Shown here piece after piece: positions 42,578-52,751 of a DNA stretch of 64,000 nucleotides (position 1 is the stretch's first letter; the number at the start of each line of letters is the position of its first letter). Under the pieces are notes generated by a model. The model was not told where the DNA came from. It ran no database searches and saw nothing but the letters and a program-made list of their open reading frames with translations. A program made the translations under genes and the position numbers. This stretch comes from Sulfurimonas sp. (lineage in GTDB: Bacteria; Campylobacterota; Campylobacteria; Campylobacterales; Sulfurimonadaceae): contig PPDH01000028.1 of the NCBI GenBank assembly GCA_002899765.1, forward strand, positions 140,978 through 204,977. Reading direction: 5' to 3'.

Positions 42578-43588
42578 TTATTTAGAAGTAGTTGATAGTA
42601 AATTATCTGGCTCTTCACTCAAAGAAATCGGCCAGGGAGTCGTTTCGTCCAATCTTACATAAGCCACTCCGGGAACACCGCTATTTATGTGATGTGTACC
42701 GGATTTCAAGAAATTTGCATCAATCTTGATTTTTACTCTAAACATAAGTTTTTCCCGTTCTGCCTGCGTTTCAATCTCTTTTGGAGTAAATTGCGCATCA
42801 GGTGAAACAAAGGATACACTTGCAGGAATGATAGTATCGGGAAATGCATCAAGTTTAATTCTGGCTTCAGAACCGATTTTAACACGCCCAACTTGAAAAG
42901 TAGGAAGAAAAATCGTCATGTATACATCATTTAAATCAAGGATGGTTAATACTTTTCCACCTGCACCAATCACTTCTCCGGATTCTATCAGTTTGTATAA
43001 AACACGCCCATCTATCGGAGAGTATAATATACAGTCATTCAGGTTAGCCTCAATAGTCTGTGTCTGAGCGATAAGTGCATTAATAGCACTGTCTGCACCT
43101 ATTACTTGTGCTTTTGAAGCGAGAAGGGCTGCCTTCATCGTTGCTAATACTGTTTCATTTTGCTGCAGTTGCACTAGTGAAATGTTATTATTTACATATA
43201 AATTTTTAGAACGCTCAAAATTTTTCTTGGCGAGGGCTACTTCACTTTCATATTGTTTTACTAAAGCCAGAGTATAGTTTTTATTTTGTCTTTCCTGTTC
43301 AACCTGTGCTTGGGCCTGTTTAAGTCTAGCATCAAGTTCAGCAGTATCAAGCCTCGCTAAAATTTGACCGACTTTTACTGTCTCACCCTCTTGCGCTAAA
43401 ACTTCAACAACTCTTCCAGGCAGTTTTGTTGCTAAATCATATTCAGTAGCTTCAAGTCGTCCATTTCCAAATACAAACACTTCCGCAAGGGCTGGTTTAC
43501 TAAAATACTTCACAGCAAAATTACCGGCCACTACGATGATTACAGCAATAACAGCATAAGCTATCCATTTAAAAATTTTATTATTCAT
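42578..43588 (-). CDS. HlyD-family membrane fusion/periplasmic adaptor protein
   Basis: [24 protein letters not shown]...[30 protein letters not shown]. Confidence 0.92.
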   Translation of the reverse strand: MNNKIFKWIAYAVIAVIIVVAGNFAVKYFSKPALAEVFVFGNGRLEATEYDLATKLPGRVVEVLAQEGETVKVGQILARLDTAELDARLKQAQAQVEQERQNKNYTLALVKQYESEVALAKKNFERSKNLYVNNNISLVQLQQNETVLATMKAALLASKAQVIGADSAINALIAQTQTIEANLNDCILYSPIDGRVLYKLIESGEVIGAGGKVLTILDLNDVYMTIFLPTFQVGRVKIGSEARIKLDAFPDTIIPASVSFVSPDAQFTPKEIETQAEREKLMFRVKIKIDANFLKSGTHHINSGVPGVAYVRLDETTPWPISLSEEPDNLLSTTSK

Positions 43589-45945
43589 TTGTTTATTTCC
43601 TTTCTTTCATTATTTATAGAAGATTTCATACGTTCAAGCAGTTTTTCATTACCTGAGTCGTCTAAAAACAAATCAAATGCGGCAATATCTCGTTGCAATT
43701 GCAATCTATCTATCATATAGCTATATACAGTATTTACTGAAGATTGATCTGCAATTAAGCTCGCATTCTGAGCGGTAAGTAAATCACTCATGGAGCGCGT
43801 TCCTTGTGCATAATTTTCTCTGACTATATAAAAACTTTTTCGTGCTGCTTCTGCCGCTTCGCTTGAAAGTGCTATCGAAGGATAACTTGCTCCGATTGTA
43901 TGCAAATCATTGCGTATGCGTTGTTCTATTAGAGATTTTTCTTTATTATAGTTCACTTCTAGTTGTTGCAATTTTAATTGTGAGCGGGAGGTTCTGGCAT
44001 TTCTTGCTCCACCTTCATAAAACGGTAAAGATATTTTAATCATTGCCTGCCAGTCAGCTTTATTTTCCAAACTTATGCCCGCAACCGGATTTCTAGTTTC
44101 ATCAAATACATATGAAGCTTCACCTATCAAAGCGACATTTGGAGACCAGTATGCTCGCTCATCTGAAAGAAGCTGTCGTCTTTGTGCAGAAATATGAGCA
44201 CTCAACTCATGTAATTTTGGAGAATTACTTAACCCCTCATTAAGCAGAAATTTTTCCATGGCATCATATGATTTATTATCCGTAATCATATTCAATATAG
44301 TTTGTTCGTTTCGTATCTCTTTTGAGTTATCCAATGACGCTGGCTGCGTAATAAATCTATCACTTATTTTACGATTCAAGATTAGGTTAAGCTGATCTTT
44401 TATTTTTTCTACTTCTGCATCAGTCTGCAAAACATTTTGTTTTACAGTTGCGATTGTACTTTGCCAGTAATAGATATCTGATATATCTGCTGTTCCTGCT
44501 TTTACTCTGCCATCAGCCAATTCAAGGTTTGTCCGGGTCAATGCAAGATTACTAAGCTGTATGCTGTGATACGTTTGTGCAACCAAAAGATTTAAAAACA
44601 TAGTTGTAGCCTGTTTGAGCACTTCGAGTTCAAGCATTTTTTGTTGCTCTTCTATGGCTATTTGTAGCTGCTTTTGAATTTCTAAGCTTGCTAATGATTT
44701 TTCAGAAAATAAGAGTTGTTGTAATCTCAATGCACCGACAGTACTTTTTTCAGCATAAAATCCATTTTCTACATAAGGACTGTCATGATTTAACTGTGAA
44801 TAGCTCAGTTCTCCCATAATTTGCGGAAACAAAACTGACCTTACTTCAACAATATTTTCTCTGTTTGCTTCTACTCCCAGTTTATTAGCAATAATTCCTA
44901 AATTTACACGGATTGCCTCCTCTGCAACTGTTTTAAGTGTCATTATCGGTTCTTTCTCTTGCACTTCATTAAGCAGTACGGCATTTTCTAGCAAACTAAA
45001 TTTTATTGCCATATCAATGGAGCGCGCAGTATCCATATTTATTAGAAGCTTTTTTTTCTCATTAAATAAGACAGGCTGTTTAGAGGCTTTTTCACCATGA
45101 AGCACCGCCAACATATTTAATGCAGTACGGCGTGCTCTTCTTGGAAAATCGTTGTAATTTTTAGAAGAAACAAGAAGCCCCTCTTTTACCATTTCTTCAC
45201 CCATAAGTGAATAACTTGGTAATTTGTGTTCTATGAGCCACTGTATTAAACTCTTTTTTGATGCTTTATCCATCCATGACAAAGGTGCAATCATTACAGC
45301 ATCAGTATTCAGCGGTATTTTTGTCATCAAATCTTTATCTAAACTCGAACATGTAATAAAAGTAAGTATCACCCCTTTCTCTTTTGCAGTTGTTATAGCT
45401 TTTTTTGCAGCAGGGAGAAAAAGCTTATATTGCGATTCATCTATCAGCACCGCAATATTTTTGAAAAGGGAAAATTTTCTGAATATCTGAATCTCTTCAT
45501 CCAAAGTTGCCTCACTTGTCAAATAATTCAAATTTTTGGAATTACTGTTATTGAAACCGGAAAGAGATATGTTAAAAACAAATGGAGAAAATGTAGGCTT
45601 GCGTAAAGAAGTTTTTTTGAGAGAGAGCTGACTTGCAATACTGCCGATGAGTAAAACCATATCCACCTCTTTATCATTCTGCAATTTATCAATCGCTTCA
45701 TCCATTTTATCGATTGAGAACTGTGCGTCCAATTGTTTTGCCTCAGGAAATTTAATAATAAATTCTCCCTGAGTTACTTTCTTAATTTCATCTATAAACA
45801 ATGTGCGGGCTTTTGTCAGTTCTTGATTTTTTCCATCCATAACAGTTCCGATTCTAACAACGGATGAAGCAGAAGTACATGTAAACTCACCTATTAATAG
45901 AACAACAAATATGATTATAAATTTCTTCATTTTAACTCTTTTCAA
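43585..45945 (-). CDS. Fusion: N-terminal ABC_sub_bind-like domain plus C-terminal TolC-family outer membrane efflux domain
   Basis: 786 aa; VVRIGTVMDGKNQELTKARTLFIDEIKKV...VDMVLLIGSIASQ then TolC-like SLASLEIQKQLQIAIEEQQKMLELEVLKQATTMFLNLLVAQTYHSI. Confidence 0.8.
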   Translation of the reverse strand: MKRVKMKKFIIIFVVLLIGEFTCTSASSVVRIGTVMDGKNQELTKARTLFIDEIKKVTQGEFIIKFPEAKQLDAQFSIDKMDEAIDKLQNDKEVDMVLLIGSIASQLSLKKTSLRKPTFSPFVFNISLSGFNNSNSKNLNYLTSEATLDEEIQIFRKFSLFKNIAVLIDESQYKLFLPAAKKAITTAKEKGVILTFITCSSLDKDLMTKIPLNTDAVMIAPLSWMDKASKKSLIQWLIEHKLPSYSLMGEEMVKEGLLVSSKNYNDFPRRARRTALNMLAVLHGEKASKQPVLFNEKKKLLINMDTARSIDMAIKFSLLENAVLLNEVQEKEPIMTLKTVAEEAIRVNLGIIANKLGVEANRENIVEVRSVLFPQIMGELSYSQLNHDSPYVENGFYAEKSTVGALRLQQLLFSEKSLASLEIQKQLQIAIEEQQKMLELEVLKQATTMFLNLLVAQTYHSIQLSNLALTRTNLELADGRVKAGTADISDIYYWQSTIATVKQNVLQTDAEVEKIKDQLNLILNRKISDRFITQPASLDNSKEIRNEQTILNMITDNKSYDAMEKFLLNEGLSNSPKLHELSAHISAQRRQLLSDERAYWSPNVALIGEASYVFDETRNPVAGISLENKADWQAMIKISLPFYEGGARNARTSRSQLKLQQLEVNYNKEKSLIEQRIRNDLHTIGASYPSIALSSEAAEAARKSFYIVRENYAQGTRSMSDLLTAQNASLIADQSSVNTVYSYMIDRLQLQRDIAAFDLFLDDSGNEKLLERMKSSINNERKEINK

Positions 45946-46516
45946 TAATAGCTAAAAAGCTATCCACAGTTTCTTCGACACTAGACATTAAATCGCCCCC
46001 TGCAACTAGCCAGTACCTTAATCTACCAAGTGTTATTCCGTCATATATAAAGAACATTTCTAAAGGATTTTTCTTGATATACATCATTTGAGACAATGGT
46101 TTCATTACTTGTTCAGCAATATAGGTATACATTTGCATTAATGGATCATCATCATCCAAAGATACATTTAAAAAAAAGGTAGGATCACTAAAACTTTCTT
46201 TTATAGCATTACGATTTTTTATAATGGCAGAAAATTTTATTTCTGTGAGGATTATGAGCATCTTTTTTGGATTAGTATATTTTTCAAATTCTTTTTCAAC
46301 AATAGCCATGTAATAATCTATTTGTCCCATTAAATAGTTATTATAGAGGGCTTCTTTAGAGCCAAACATGGCATAAATGGATCCAACTGAAACCTTTGCA
46401 TTTTTTGCTAATTCGGCTATCTTCATGTTTTCATATCCATCACGGATAAAAAGATTTGTTGCCTCTTCTAATAACAACTCCCTCTTTAGCTCTTGGATTT
46501 TTTGTTTAAATGACAT
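45932..46516 (-). CDS. TetR-family transcriptional regulator
   Basis: EEATNLFIRDGYENMKIAELAKNAKVSVGSIYAMFGSKEALY. Confidence 0.92.
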   Translation of the reverse strand: MSFKQKIQELKRELLLEEATNLFIRDGYENMKIAELAKNAKVSVGSIYAMFGSKEALYNNYLMGQIDYYMAIVEKEFEKYTNPKKMLIILTEIKFSAIIKNRNAIKESFSDPTFFLNVSLDDDDPLMQMYTYIAEQVMKPLSQMMYIKKNPLEMFFIYDGITLGRLRYWLVAGGDLMSSVEETVDSFLAIIEKS

Positions 46517-46569
46517 GCTGCCTCTTGTTGAGTAATTTTCTAGAAGCATTATGATACAGACTTACTTAA

Positions 46570-46596
46570 AACTTAATTCATTTTATGAATTAAGTT
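46570..46596. promoter_or_regulatory. Candidate TetR operator: 27-bp inverted repeat
   Basis: AACTTAATTCAT-TTT-ATGAATTAAGTT, perfect 12-bp arms, 54 bp upstream of the tetR start. Confidence 0.6.
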
Positions 46597-46756
46597 CTAT
46601 TTAATTTTATTATATAAAATGCACATTTTAAAATTCTGAGAAAGAAATTAGCTCTTAGCAGATGAGAGTTAGTGGTTTATTTTCAAGCACTCTTATAGCG
46701 GAGGTAAATACTCAGGAATGAGTATAAACCATCGCTTTCAAAGAGAGTTGTTTTTT

Positions 46757-47047
46757 TTAATATTTTACACGAACCAAACCGTTTGGCTGGACTATCTTCA
46801 TCTGACATGAAAGACGGGCTTTCGGGCTTGCTTCATTTAACATTTTCATAACTGCTTTTTCTTTGTCGGTTACGCTGCTTAAAAACTCCATACCCGATTC
46901 TACGCTTACGATACATGTACCGCACTCGCCGTCTCTGCATCCAAACGGCAGTGCACTTCCCGATGCTTCAACCACATCTTGAATAGTCTTGCCCGGTTTT
47001 ACGTTAATTGCTAAAAAATCATTTATTATCTCTACGCGTGTTGTCAT
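46757..47047 (-). CDS. 2Fe-2S ferredoxin (nif-associated)
   Basis: LPFGCRDGECGTCIVSVESG...RLSCQMKIVQPNG. Confidence 0.92.
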   Translation of the reverse strand: MTTRVEIINDFLAINVKPGKTIQDVVEASGSALPFGCRDGECGTCIVSVESGMEFLSSVTDKEKAVMKMLNEASPKARLSCQMKIVQPNGLVRVKY

Positions 47048-47079
47048 TTTTTTTTCCTTTTTCTATTTAAATTGAGCGC

Positions 47080-47184
47080 TCTGAATAATTAAGTTTTTAG
47101 ATTGCCGCGCTTCTAAAGAAGCTCGCAATGACTGTCATTGCGAGGAGTTTACGACGAAGCAATCTATATTTAATCATAGTATTC
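47080..47184. repeat. 105-bp palindromic repeat, copy 2 (inverted relative to 31976-32080)
   Basis: Reverse complement matches copy 1 with about 2 mismatches by eye. Confidence 0.9.
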
Positions 47185-47249
47185 AATTAATTGACTAATT
47201 TATCACTCTTAATAACCCGTTGATTGCAAGATAAATTGCTCTTTGACCA

Positions 47250-47645
47250 TTACTCTCCTTCTCTTTGAGATTTTTCTCTGTTTGCTTTTTCCAGGCTGCG
47301 TTGTTTTCTATGTTCTCTTAGCCAACGCAGCTCCTCTTCTACCTCATCATAACCGTCAATATCGCTGATAGACTCCAACTCTGCCTCGCGGCATCCGTAA
47401 GTTTCGCCCTCCTCGATAAAATGAACCTCATATATGCGAATAACCTGAAGCCAGTCTCCTATAAATTTTACATACCCCTCCGCACCGGGATAAACTAAGA
47501 TTTCATTCGGTTCGCGAAACGGGTTTGAGCCGTCGTTTTTTATGGGTTTTTTAATCCTGACTCTCTCTCCGAGTCTAAATGCAGGGAGAATTTCATCTTT
47601 AGTTGAAGCTGAGATTTGATTGGCTTGTGCATGCGTGAACTCCAT
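47250..47645 (-). CDS. nifZ: NifZ family protein
   Basis: FRLGERVRIKKPIKNDGSNPF...GAEGYVKFIGDWLQVIRIYEVHFIEEGETYGCREAEL. Confidence 0.85.
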   Translation of the reverse strand: MEFTHAQANQISASTKDEILPAFRLGERVRIKKPIKNDGSNPFREPNEILVYPGAEGYVKFIGDWLQVIRIYEVHFIEEGETYGCREAELESISDIDGYDEVEEELRWLREHRKQRSLEKANREKSQREGE

Positions 47646-47976
47646 TGCTCACCTCCTCTATATCATTACATGTAGTTGATGTCGAACATGTGCTGCAGGC
47701 ACTCGGTTTATCAAAAGTATCCCAAATCTCCGCGGCAGAGGGTGAATATCCGTTTTCAAAGTTTTTATATACGGAGATAAGCGCAAATTTGTAATAATCC
47801 AACAGCTTATCATCCGATTCAAACTTAGCCTGCGCAGCTTTTTCAAGCATCTCGCCGTATTTTTTCATAATATGAAAACGCTTCACATAAACCAATCGTT
47901 CATCATATTCAAGGTCAAAGAAATCAAAAAAATCTTCCGTATCGCTCAATTTATCAAACTCTTCAAGTCTGCTCAT
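47599..47976 (-). CDS. nifW: NifW-like nitrogenase-stabilizing protein
   Basis: LEEFDKLSDTEDFFDFFDLEYDERLVYVKRFHIMKKYGEML. Confidence 0.8.
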   Translation of the reverse strand: MSRLEEFDKLSDTEDFFDFFDLEYDERLVYVKRFHIMKKYGEMLEKAAQAKFESDDKLLDYYKFALISVYKNFENGYSPSAAEIWDTFDKPSACSTCSTSTTCNDIEEVSNGVHACTSQSNLSFN

Positions 47977-47986
47977 GACATGTCCT

Positions 47987-48505
47987 TTAAATACCCATCT
48001 CTTTTTTTAACTGTTGTGCCCAGTTAAAAACTCTCTCTTGCGTTAAATCTTCCTGATTGATATCATCTATCGCAAGACCGCAAAACCTGCCATCTTTTTG
48101 GGCATACGAGTATTTGAATGTGTAACCCTCTGCTGATGTATATCCATACTCCGTATCGGCGCCGAGTTTTGTAAAAATATCTTTCATCTTACCAAGTGCC
48201 GTTACAAACTCTTCGGGATGACTCTCTTGATCGCCTGCCCCGAAAAATGCAACTTTTTTACCGCTAAAATCTGGCTCTTCATTTTGCATTTCAAAAAGAG
48301 GATCTACCCAGTCACGCTGTACATCGCCCTGCCCCCATGTCGATGAGCCTATAAGCAGTACGTCAAACTCGTCAAACTGTTCCAAGTCGTCATAATCTTC
48401 TTCCATATTTATAAGTTGTGAGTTCTCAAAAAGCTCTTCGAGTTGTTGTGCCGCACTAAGAGTAATTCCTCCGCTGCTGCCTACAAAAATACCTATATTC
48501 ACCAT
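47987..48505 (-). CDS. Flavodoxin
   Basis: IGIFVGSSGGIT...LLIGSSTWGQGDVQRDW...FFGAGDQESHPEEFVTALG. Confidence 0.92.
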   Translation of the reverse strand: MVNIGIFVGSSGGITLSAAQQLEELFENSQLINMEEDYDDLEQFDEFDVLLIGSSTWGQGDVQRDWVDPLFEMQNEEPDFSGKKVAFFGAGDQESHPEEFVTALGKMKDIFTKLGADTEYGYTSAEGYTFKYSYAQKDGRFCGLAIDDINQEDLTQERVFNWAQQLKKEMGI

Positions 48506-48514
48506 CTTTTTCTC

Positions 48515-48970
48515 CTAATTGCTGTTTTTACAATGTTTATACTGCTCATATATCTCATACGACTTTTCAAGATATTTCTGACCCTCTTCATAAAGCTTAT
48601 CCAGTGTTCTATATCCGAAACGGTGCGCATCTTTGAAGTATTTGTCAACCAAAACCACTCTGTCGGCTATGACGATACAACGACCGAATCCCTCGTGGCT
48701 CATCTCCATAACGACATTGCACATAACGCCTGTTTTACGCTCAAACTGAAGTGCAACAGCTTTAAATATCATCTTTATTTCACTAATTAGCATCTCATCG
48801 ATATCCGCTATAATCGGAATCAGTTTTAAATCCTCTTTTGTTTTTACAAACTTTTTTACAAGAAGCTCTTCATCACTCATTTTAGACCAGTTTCCAAACT
48901 GATCGGCTGCTCTTAACTGACGAATCAGCTCTTTTGTAAAATCATTCGACTCTGTACTTTGGCTCATCAT
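48515..48970 (-). CDS. NifX-associated nitrogen fixation protein (DUF269)
   Basis: FTKELIRQLRAADQFGNWSKMSDEELLVKKFVKTKEDLKLIPIIADID. Confidence 0.85.
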   Translation of the reverse strand: MMSQSTESNDFTKELIRQLRAADQFGNWSKMSDEELLVKKFVKTKEDLKLIPIIADIDEMLISEIKMIFKAVALQFERKTGVMCNVVMEMSHEGFGRCIVIADRVVLVDKYFKDAHRFGYRTLDKLYEEGQKYLEKSYEIYEQYKHCKNSN

Positions 48971-48978
48971 TTTTCCTT

Positions 48979-49431
48979 TTATTCAGCCCATCTGGCTAAT
49001 CTGACATCTTCGCTGTTTTCTACATGCATTATTCTTTTAATCCACGGCGGCGGGTTGGTGTTAATCATAGTGACCAACTCTTTTAAAACATCCTCTATTT
49101 GGCGCTCTTGCTCGACTTTCATAGGGTGCATTCCCGAGCGGATTACCTTTGCCGCTGCCGTAGGGCCTATTGATTCGCAATACATGATATTTACGCCATT
49201 AAGCGCTTTTACTTTAAAATCCGTTTTGTCATCGCCCTCCAAATCAGACGTATCGGTCTTAACTATGCCCTCTAACTCAAATCCCTCTTTTGAAACGCCG
49301 TAAACACAAAACTCTTTAGCGCCTCCGAAATGTGAATTAATCTTTTGCATGTCGTTTGAGGCAAATGCGACTTTTATAGAATTTTCCAACTTGTTTGTGC
49401 TCTCGACTTTTATTTTCATACTCTCGCTCAT
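48979..49431 (-). CDS. nifX: NifX, dinitrogenase iron-molybdenum cofactor-binding family
   Basis: KVAFASNDMQKINSHFGGAKEFCVYGVSKEGFEL; next to nifN. Confidence 0.88.
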   Translation of the reverse strand: MSESMKIKVESTNKLENSIKVAFASNDMQKINSHFGGAKEFCVYGVSKEGFELEGIVKTDTSDLEGDDKTDFKVKALNGVNIMYCESIGPTAAAKVIRSGMHPMKVEQERQIEDVLKELVTMINTNPPPWIKRIMHVENSEDVRLARWAE

Positions 49432-49458
49432 GATACTAATCCTTCATTATAAAATTTG

Positions 49459-50775
49459 TCAGTGATGCTTAACTTCACGAAGCTTGTTGGCTATTTCAAA
49501 AAGAAAATATGTGCTTCCCTCATACAGCATGTCGTTCTTTAGCTGATTGCCTAGCTCTTCATAATTCGGAAATCCGCGAATCGCCAAAGCACTCCTCTTC
49601 TCTTGCATGTGCAATAATCGTTCTGCATGGAAATTGCTGATTACCAAATCAGCCTCTTTAAAATAATCAAGCGCGTCCTCTAAATCTCCGACAAAAACAT
49701 TTTTAGCTTTTATCCTCGCTAAAACAGGGCTGTAAACCGTTGAAATAACCGCATCTACACTGCCTCCAACGCTCTGGATTAGTTCACACATCCCAATGCA
49801 CATGTCAGGTTCGCCCGTTATTACAAAACGGGATGAGCCTATGAGAAAATGAGAATCGAGCATCGCGTCTTGAAGCCTTCCTCTCCATCTCCTTATTGAG
49901 GGTCGCGGCTCTGTTTGTCCTATTTTTATCAATGCACTTACAAAATTGTCACTATTTGCCAATCCCATTAACGAATCAAAATGCAAATGTACTATTTTGT
50001 CATTTTTCTCAAGCAATGCGTTTGCGGCTGTTTTCATTGATTCGCCTATGCTTATCACATGTGCGCACTCTGAGAGATCTGCTATCTCGTCTATCCCGAT
50101 AGCTCCCGTTCCAAGCTTTCCCTGCCCCTCGCTTAAATATCCGTCAAGCGAAGTTGACAAATCAGGCAGTGCCAAAACTTCAAATCCGAAACTCTCGCAA
50201 AACTCTTTTACCTTTTCAACCTCTAAAGGCTGCATACTGACATGTGGAAGTATTAACAGCCTGTTGGCTTTTGTCTCGCTCGACTCTTTGGTGTGCTGCT
50301 CAATCAAAGCCTTTACGCTAAGCGCCCAGCCGCTCTCCATTCCGCCCTCATAATCGGGCGTATGAACATAACAGTACGGTATCTCGACATGTGCGCCGAC
50401 ACTCCTTATATCATCGCCTTTTGTTTCGGTAAGCCCCGTCGTATGAACTCCTATAAGTTCGGGTTTCATAGTTTTATTTTTTTGAGTAATATTTTCAATC
50501 GCCATCAGTATAGAGTAGTCTCCGCCGTCTAAAACAGCCGTAATATCACTGACGGAAGTGTTATACACTGCAATAGGCTCGTTAAAATGGCGTGTGAAAA
50601 AAACTTTTGTATAAGAGGCGCAGCCTTGTGAACCGTGCATCAAAGGCAGACAGTTTCTTATACCCATAAACGCGAGTGCCGCGCCCATCGGCTGAGAGTG
50701 CTTGATGGGGTTTATCTGAAGCGGTTTGTGTCCATGTTTGCTTAGCGCTATCGCTTCCATTATGCAGCCTCCCAC
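49459..50775 (-). CDS. nifN: Nitrogenase Fe-Mo cofactor biosynthesis protein NifN
   Basis: KPLQINPIKHSQPMGAALAFMGIRNCLPLMHGSQGCASYTKVFFTRHFNEPI. Confidence 0.94.
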   Translation of the reverse strand: MGGCIMEAIALSKHGHKPLQINPIKHSQPMGAALAFMGIRNCLPLMHGSQGCASYTKVFFTRHFNEPIAVYNTSVSDITAVLDGGDYSILMAIENITQKNKTMKPELIGVHTTGLTETKGDDIRSVGAHVEIPYCYVHTPDYEGGMESGWALSVKALIEQHTKESSETKANRLLILPHVSMQPLEVEKVKEFCESFGFEVLALPDLSTSLDGYLSEGQGKLGTGAIGIDEIADLSECAHVISIGESMKTAANALLEKNDKIVHLHFDSLMGLANSDNFVSALIKIGQTEPRPSIRRWRGRLQDAMLDSHFLIGSSRFVITGEPDMCIGMCELIQSVGGSVDAVISTVYSPVLARIKAKNVFVGDLEDALDYFKEADLVISNFHAERLLHMQEKRSALAIRGFPNYEELGNQLKNDMLYEGSTYFLFEIANKLREVKHH

Positions 50776-52121
50776 GGAGCGGGAGTTGAGACATTTTTAA
50801 ATACGGGATTTAAAAAAGCGCATCTCAAATCTTCCGCCAAATTCAACAAGCCCTCATAACCGCCGTAGCTTACTTTTTTCTCCTGATTTACATCGATAAA
50901 AGATATTTTTTTCTTGATAGCGGTGTAGAGGCTTCTTCCGCCTGCGAGCAATATATCCGCACCTCTCTCGTCAATGATTTTTGCCTGCTCGGAAGCAGGT
51001 GCTTTCATGAGAATACCGTCTTCGCCGAGATACTCTTTTGCTTTTTCTATGTCGTCTGCAGTTGATTTGCGAATGGAGGTGGCAACGACTTCTATACCCA
51101 AATCTTGCAGTCCCGAAGCGATTGACCAAGCCTTGTTTACGCCTGTGTTTAAAACGGCTTTTTTGCCTGCGAACATCTTTTTGTAAGGCAGAAGTTTCTC
51201 TTCAAGCTCCACTTCATATCTTAATATTACCTCTTTTGCTTTTTCTATGAGGGCTTCATCTCCCAAAGCATTGACTATCTCCATTATCGCAAAACTCGTA
51301 TCCCGTTTGCCATAAAACGAGACGGAAACCCAAGGAATGCCGTACGTTTCCTGCATTTTGCGGCACAGTGTGATGAGCGATTTTGCACATACGATTACAT
51401 TTAGTTTCGCACGATGCGCACTTCTTATACTGCCGACTCTTCCGTCGCCGCTTAGAGAACTAAGGACTCGGATTCCTATCTCTTCAAAGATAGGAAGATA
51501 CTGCCACATGTCGCCTGTTACATTATAATCGCCTATCAAATTTATGTCATAAGGCGTCGTAAATTCAGGCTCTTTTGTTCAGATTAAGTGCTCAAGCACC
51601 GCTTCGCCTGCCAGCCTTGAACCGAGATTTTTGCCCCCGACAAAGCCCGGAGCATGCACGGGAACAACGGGAATATCATACTTTTGGCTTGCGAGTTTAC
51701 ATGTCATGTCTATATCATCGCCGACCATAGCAGTCACACATGTAGAATATACAAAAACAGCTTCGGGAGCGTAATGTTTTACTATGTAATCCAGCGAGGC
51801 ATCAAGACGTTTGTCTCCGCCGAAAATCACGTCATTTGTGGTAATCCCCGTAGTAAAACCCATAACGGTGTGGTTGCGTCCTTTGTATGAGCTAAGAGTC
51901 TCCCTTGTCTCCCAAGATGCACCCAGACAGGTTTGCGGACCGTGAACCAAATGCACGGCATCGGCATAGGGAAAAAGTGAAATCTGCGCACCGTCAAACG
52001 CACACCCACCCGCCGCCATTCCGGGCTTTGGCATGTCACATCCCTCGCCTGCTTTTTTATCTTTAGAGTGAGAACAAGCACTCTCATTCATTAACTCTTT
52101 TATCTTAGAACGACTGACCAT
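50760..52121 (-). pseudogene. nifE: Nitrogenase Fe-Mo cofactor biosynthesis protein NifE, interrupted by in-frame TGA at 51579-51581
   Basis: GGCAFDGAQISLFPYADAVHLVHGPQTCLGASWETRETLSS...EAVLEHLI*TKEPEFTTPYDINLIGDYNVTGD; the * lies at the usual Gly of IGTxEPE. Confidence 0.93.
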
Positions 52122-52155
52122 CAAACACTCCTTTAGAGTTGTATTAACGGTAGTT

Positions 52156-52173
52156 GTGCAATTTTTGTTCGAG
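52156..52173 (-). promoter_or_regulatory. Variant sigma54-like promoter upstream of nifE
   Basis: Minus strand CTCGAACAAAAATTGCACAA: CG-N10-GC. Confidence 0.5.
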
Positions 52174-52233
52174 ATGGCACTAAAGAACATTATATGCAAC
52201 CATAAAAATATCCTACATACAAAGAGAGTTTTT

Positions 52234-52614
52234 ATGAATAACGATTTACGTCTTGGCATAGACAGCATGGATGAGAAACATGATGAGTTTTTAGCCCTGT
52301 TGTCGCAAATACAATCCTCTTCGGCAGATGAGTTTATGTCTCTGTTTGAAGAGATGATACAACACACAAAGGAGCATTTTTCCTACGAAGAGTCTATAAT
52401 GAATGAGCATAATTTCTATGCAAAAGGAGAGCATTTTGAGGAGCACTCAAACCTTCTTGGCGAGATGCAGTACTTTTACGACAAAGCCAAAAAAACTCCT
52501 GCTTTTGGAAAATCCTACATCAACGATTACGCATACGAAAAGTTTCAACGCCACATCATAAACATAGATTCTCAGCTTGCAATGTTTCTAAAAGAGAGGG
52601 ATATATCTCTTTAA
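52234..52614 (+). CDS. Bacteriohemerythrin
   Basis: GIDSMDEKHDEFLALL...HTKEHFSYEESIM...HFEEHSNLL...HIINID. Confidence 0.93.
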   Translation: MNNDLRLGIDSMDEKHDEFLALLSQIQSSSADEFMSLFEEMIQHTKEHFSYEESIMNEHNFYAKGEHFEEHSNLLGEMQYFYDKAKKTPAFGKSYINDYAYEKFQRHIINIDSQLAMFLKERDISL

Positions 52615-52751
52615 TAACATAGATTGAGTTTGTGTGAATTTATCTTATCAAAAAATCATAAAGTAAAATAATATTTCAAAATGCAATATTTTTAAATCAA
52701 ATTTTTATTTTGTATTATAGTTGTGAAAATCTAATATTAGCAGGGGTATGT

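Noticed and set aside
52174-52195. Plus-strand TGGCAC at the nifE/hemerythrin spacer as a sigma54 -24 box for hemerythrin
   Set aside because: No GC dinucleotide at the required 10-nt spacing (TGGCACTAAAGAACATT)
52122-52367. Extended nifE N-terminus from the ORF track (start 52367)
   Set aside because: The extra 82 residues are Cys/Phe-rich and non-family, overlapping hemerythrin; the MVSRSKIKELMNES start at 52121 with an upstream GGAG fits better
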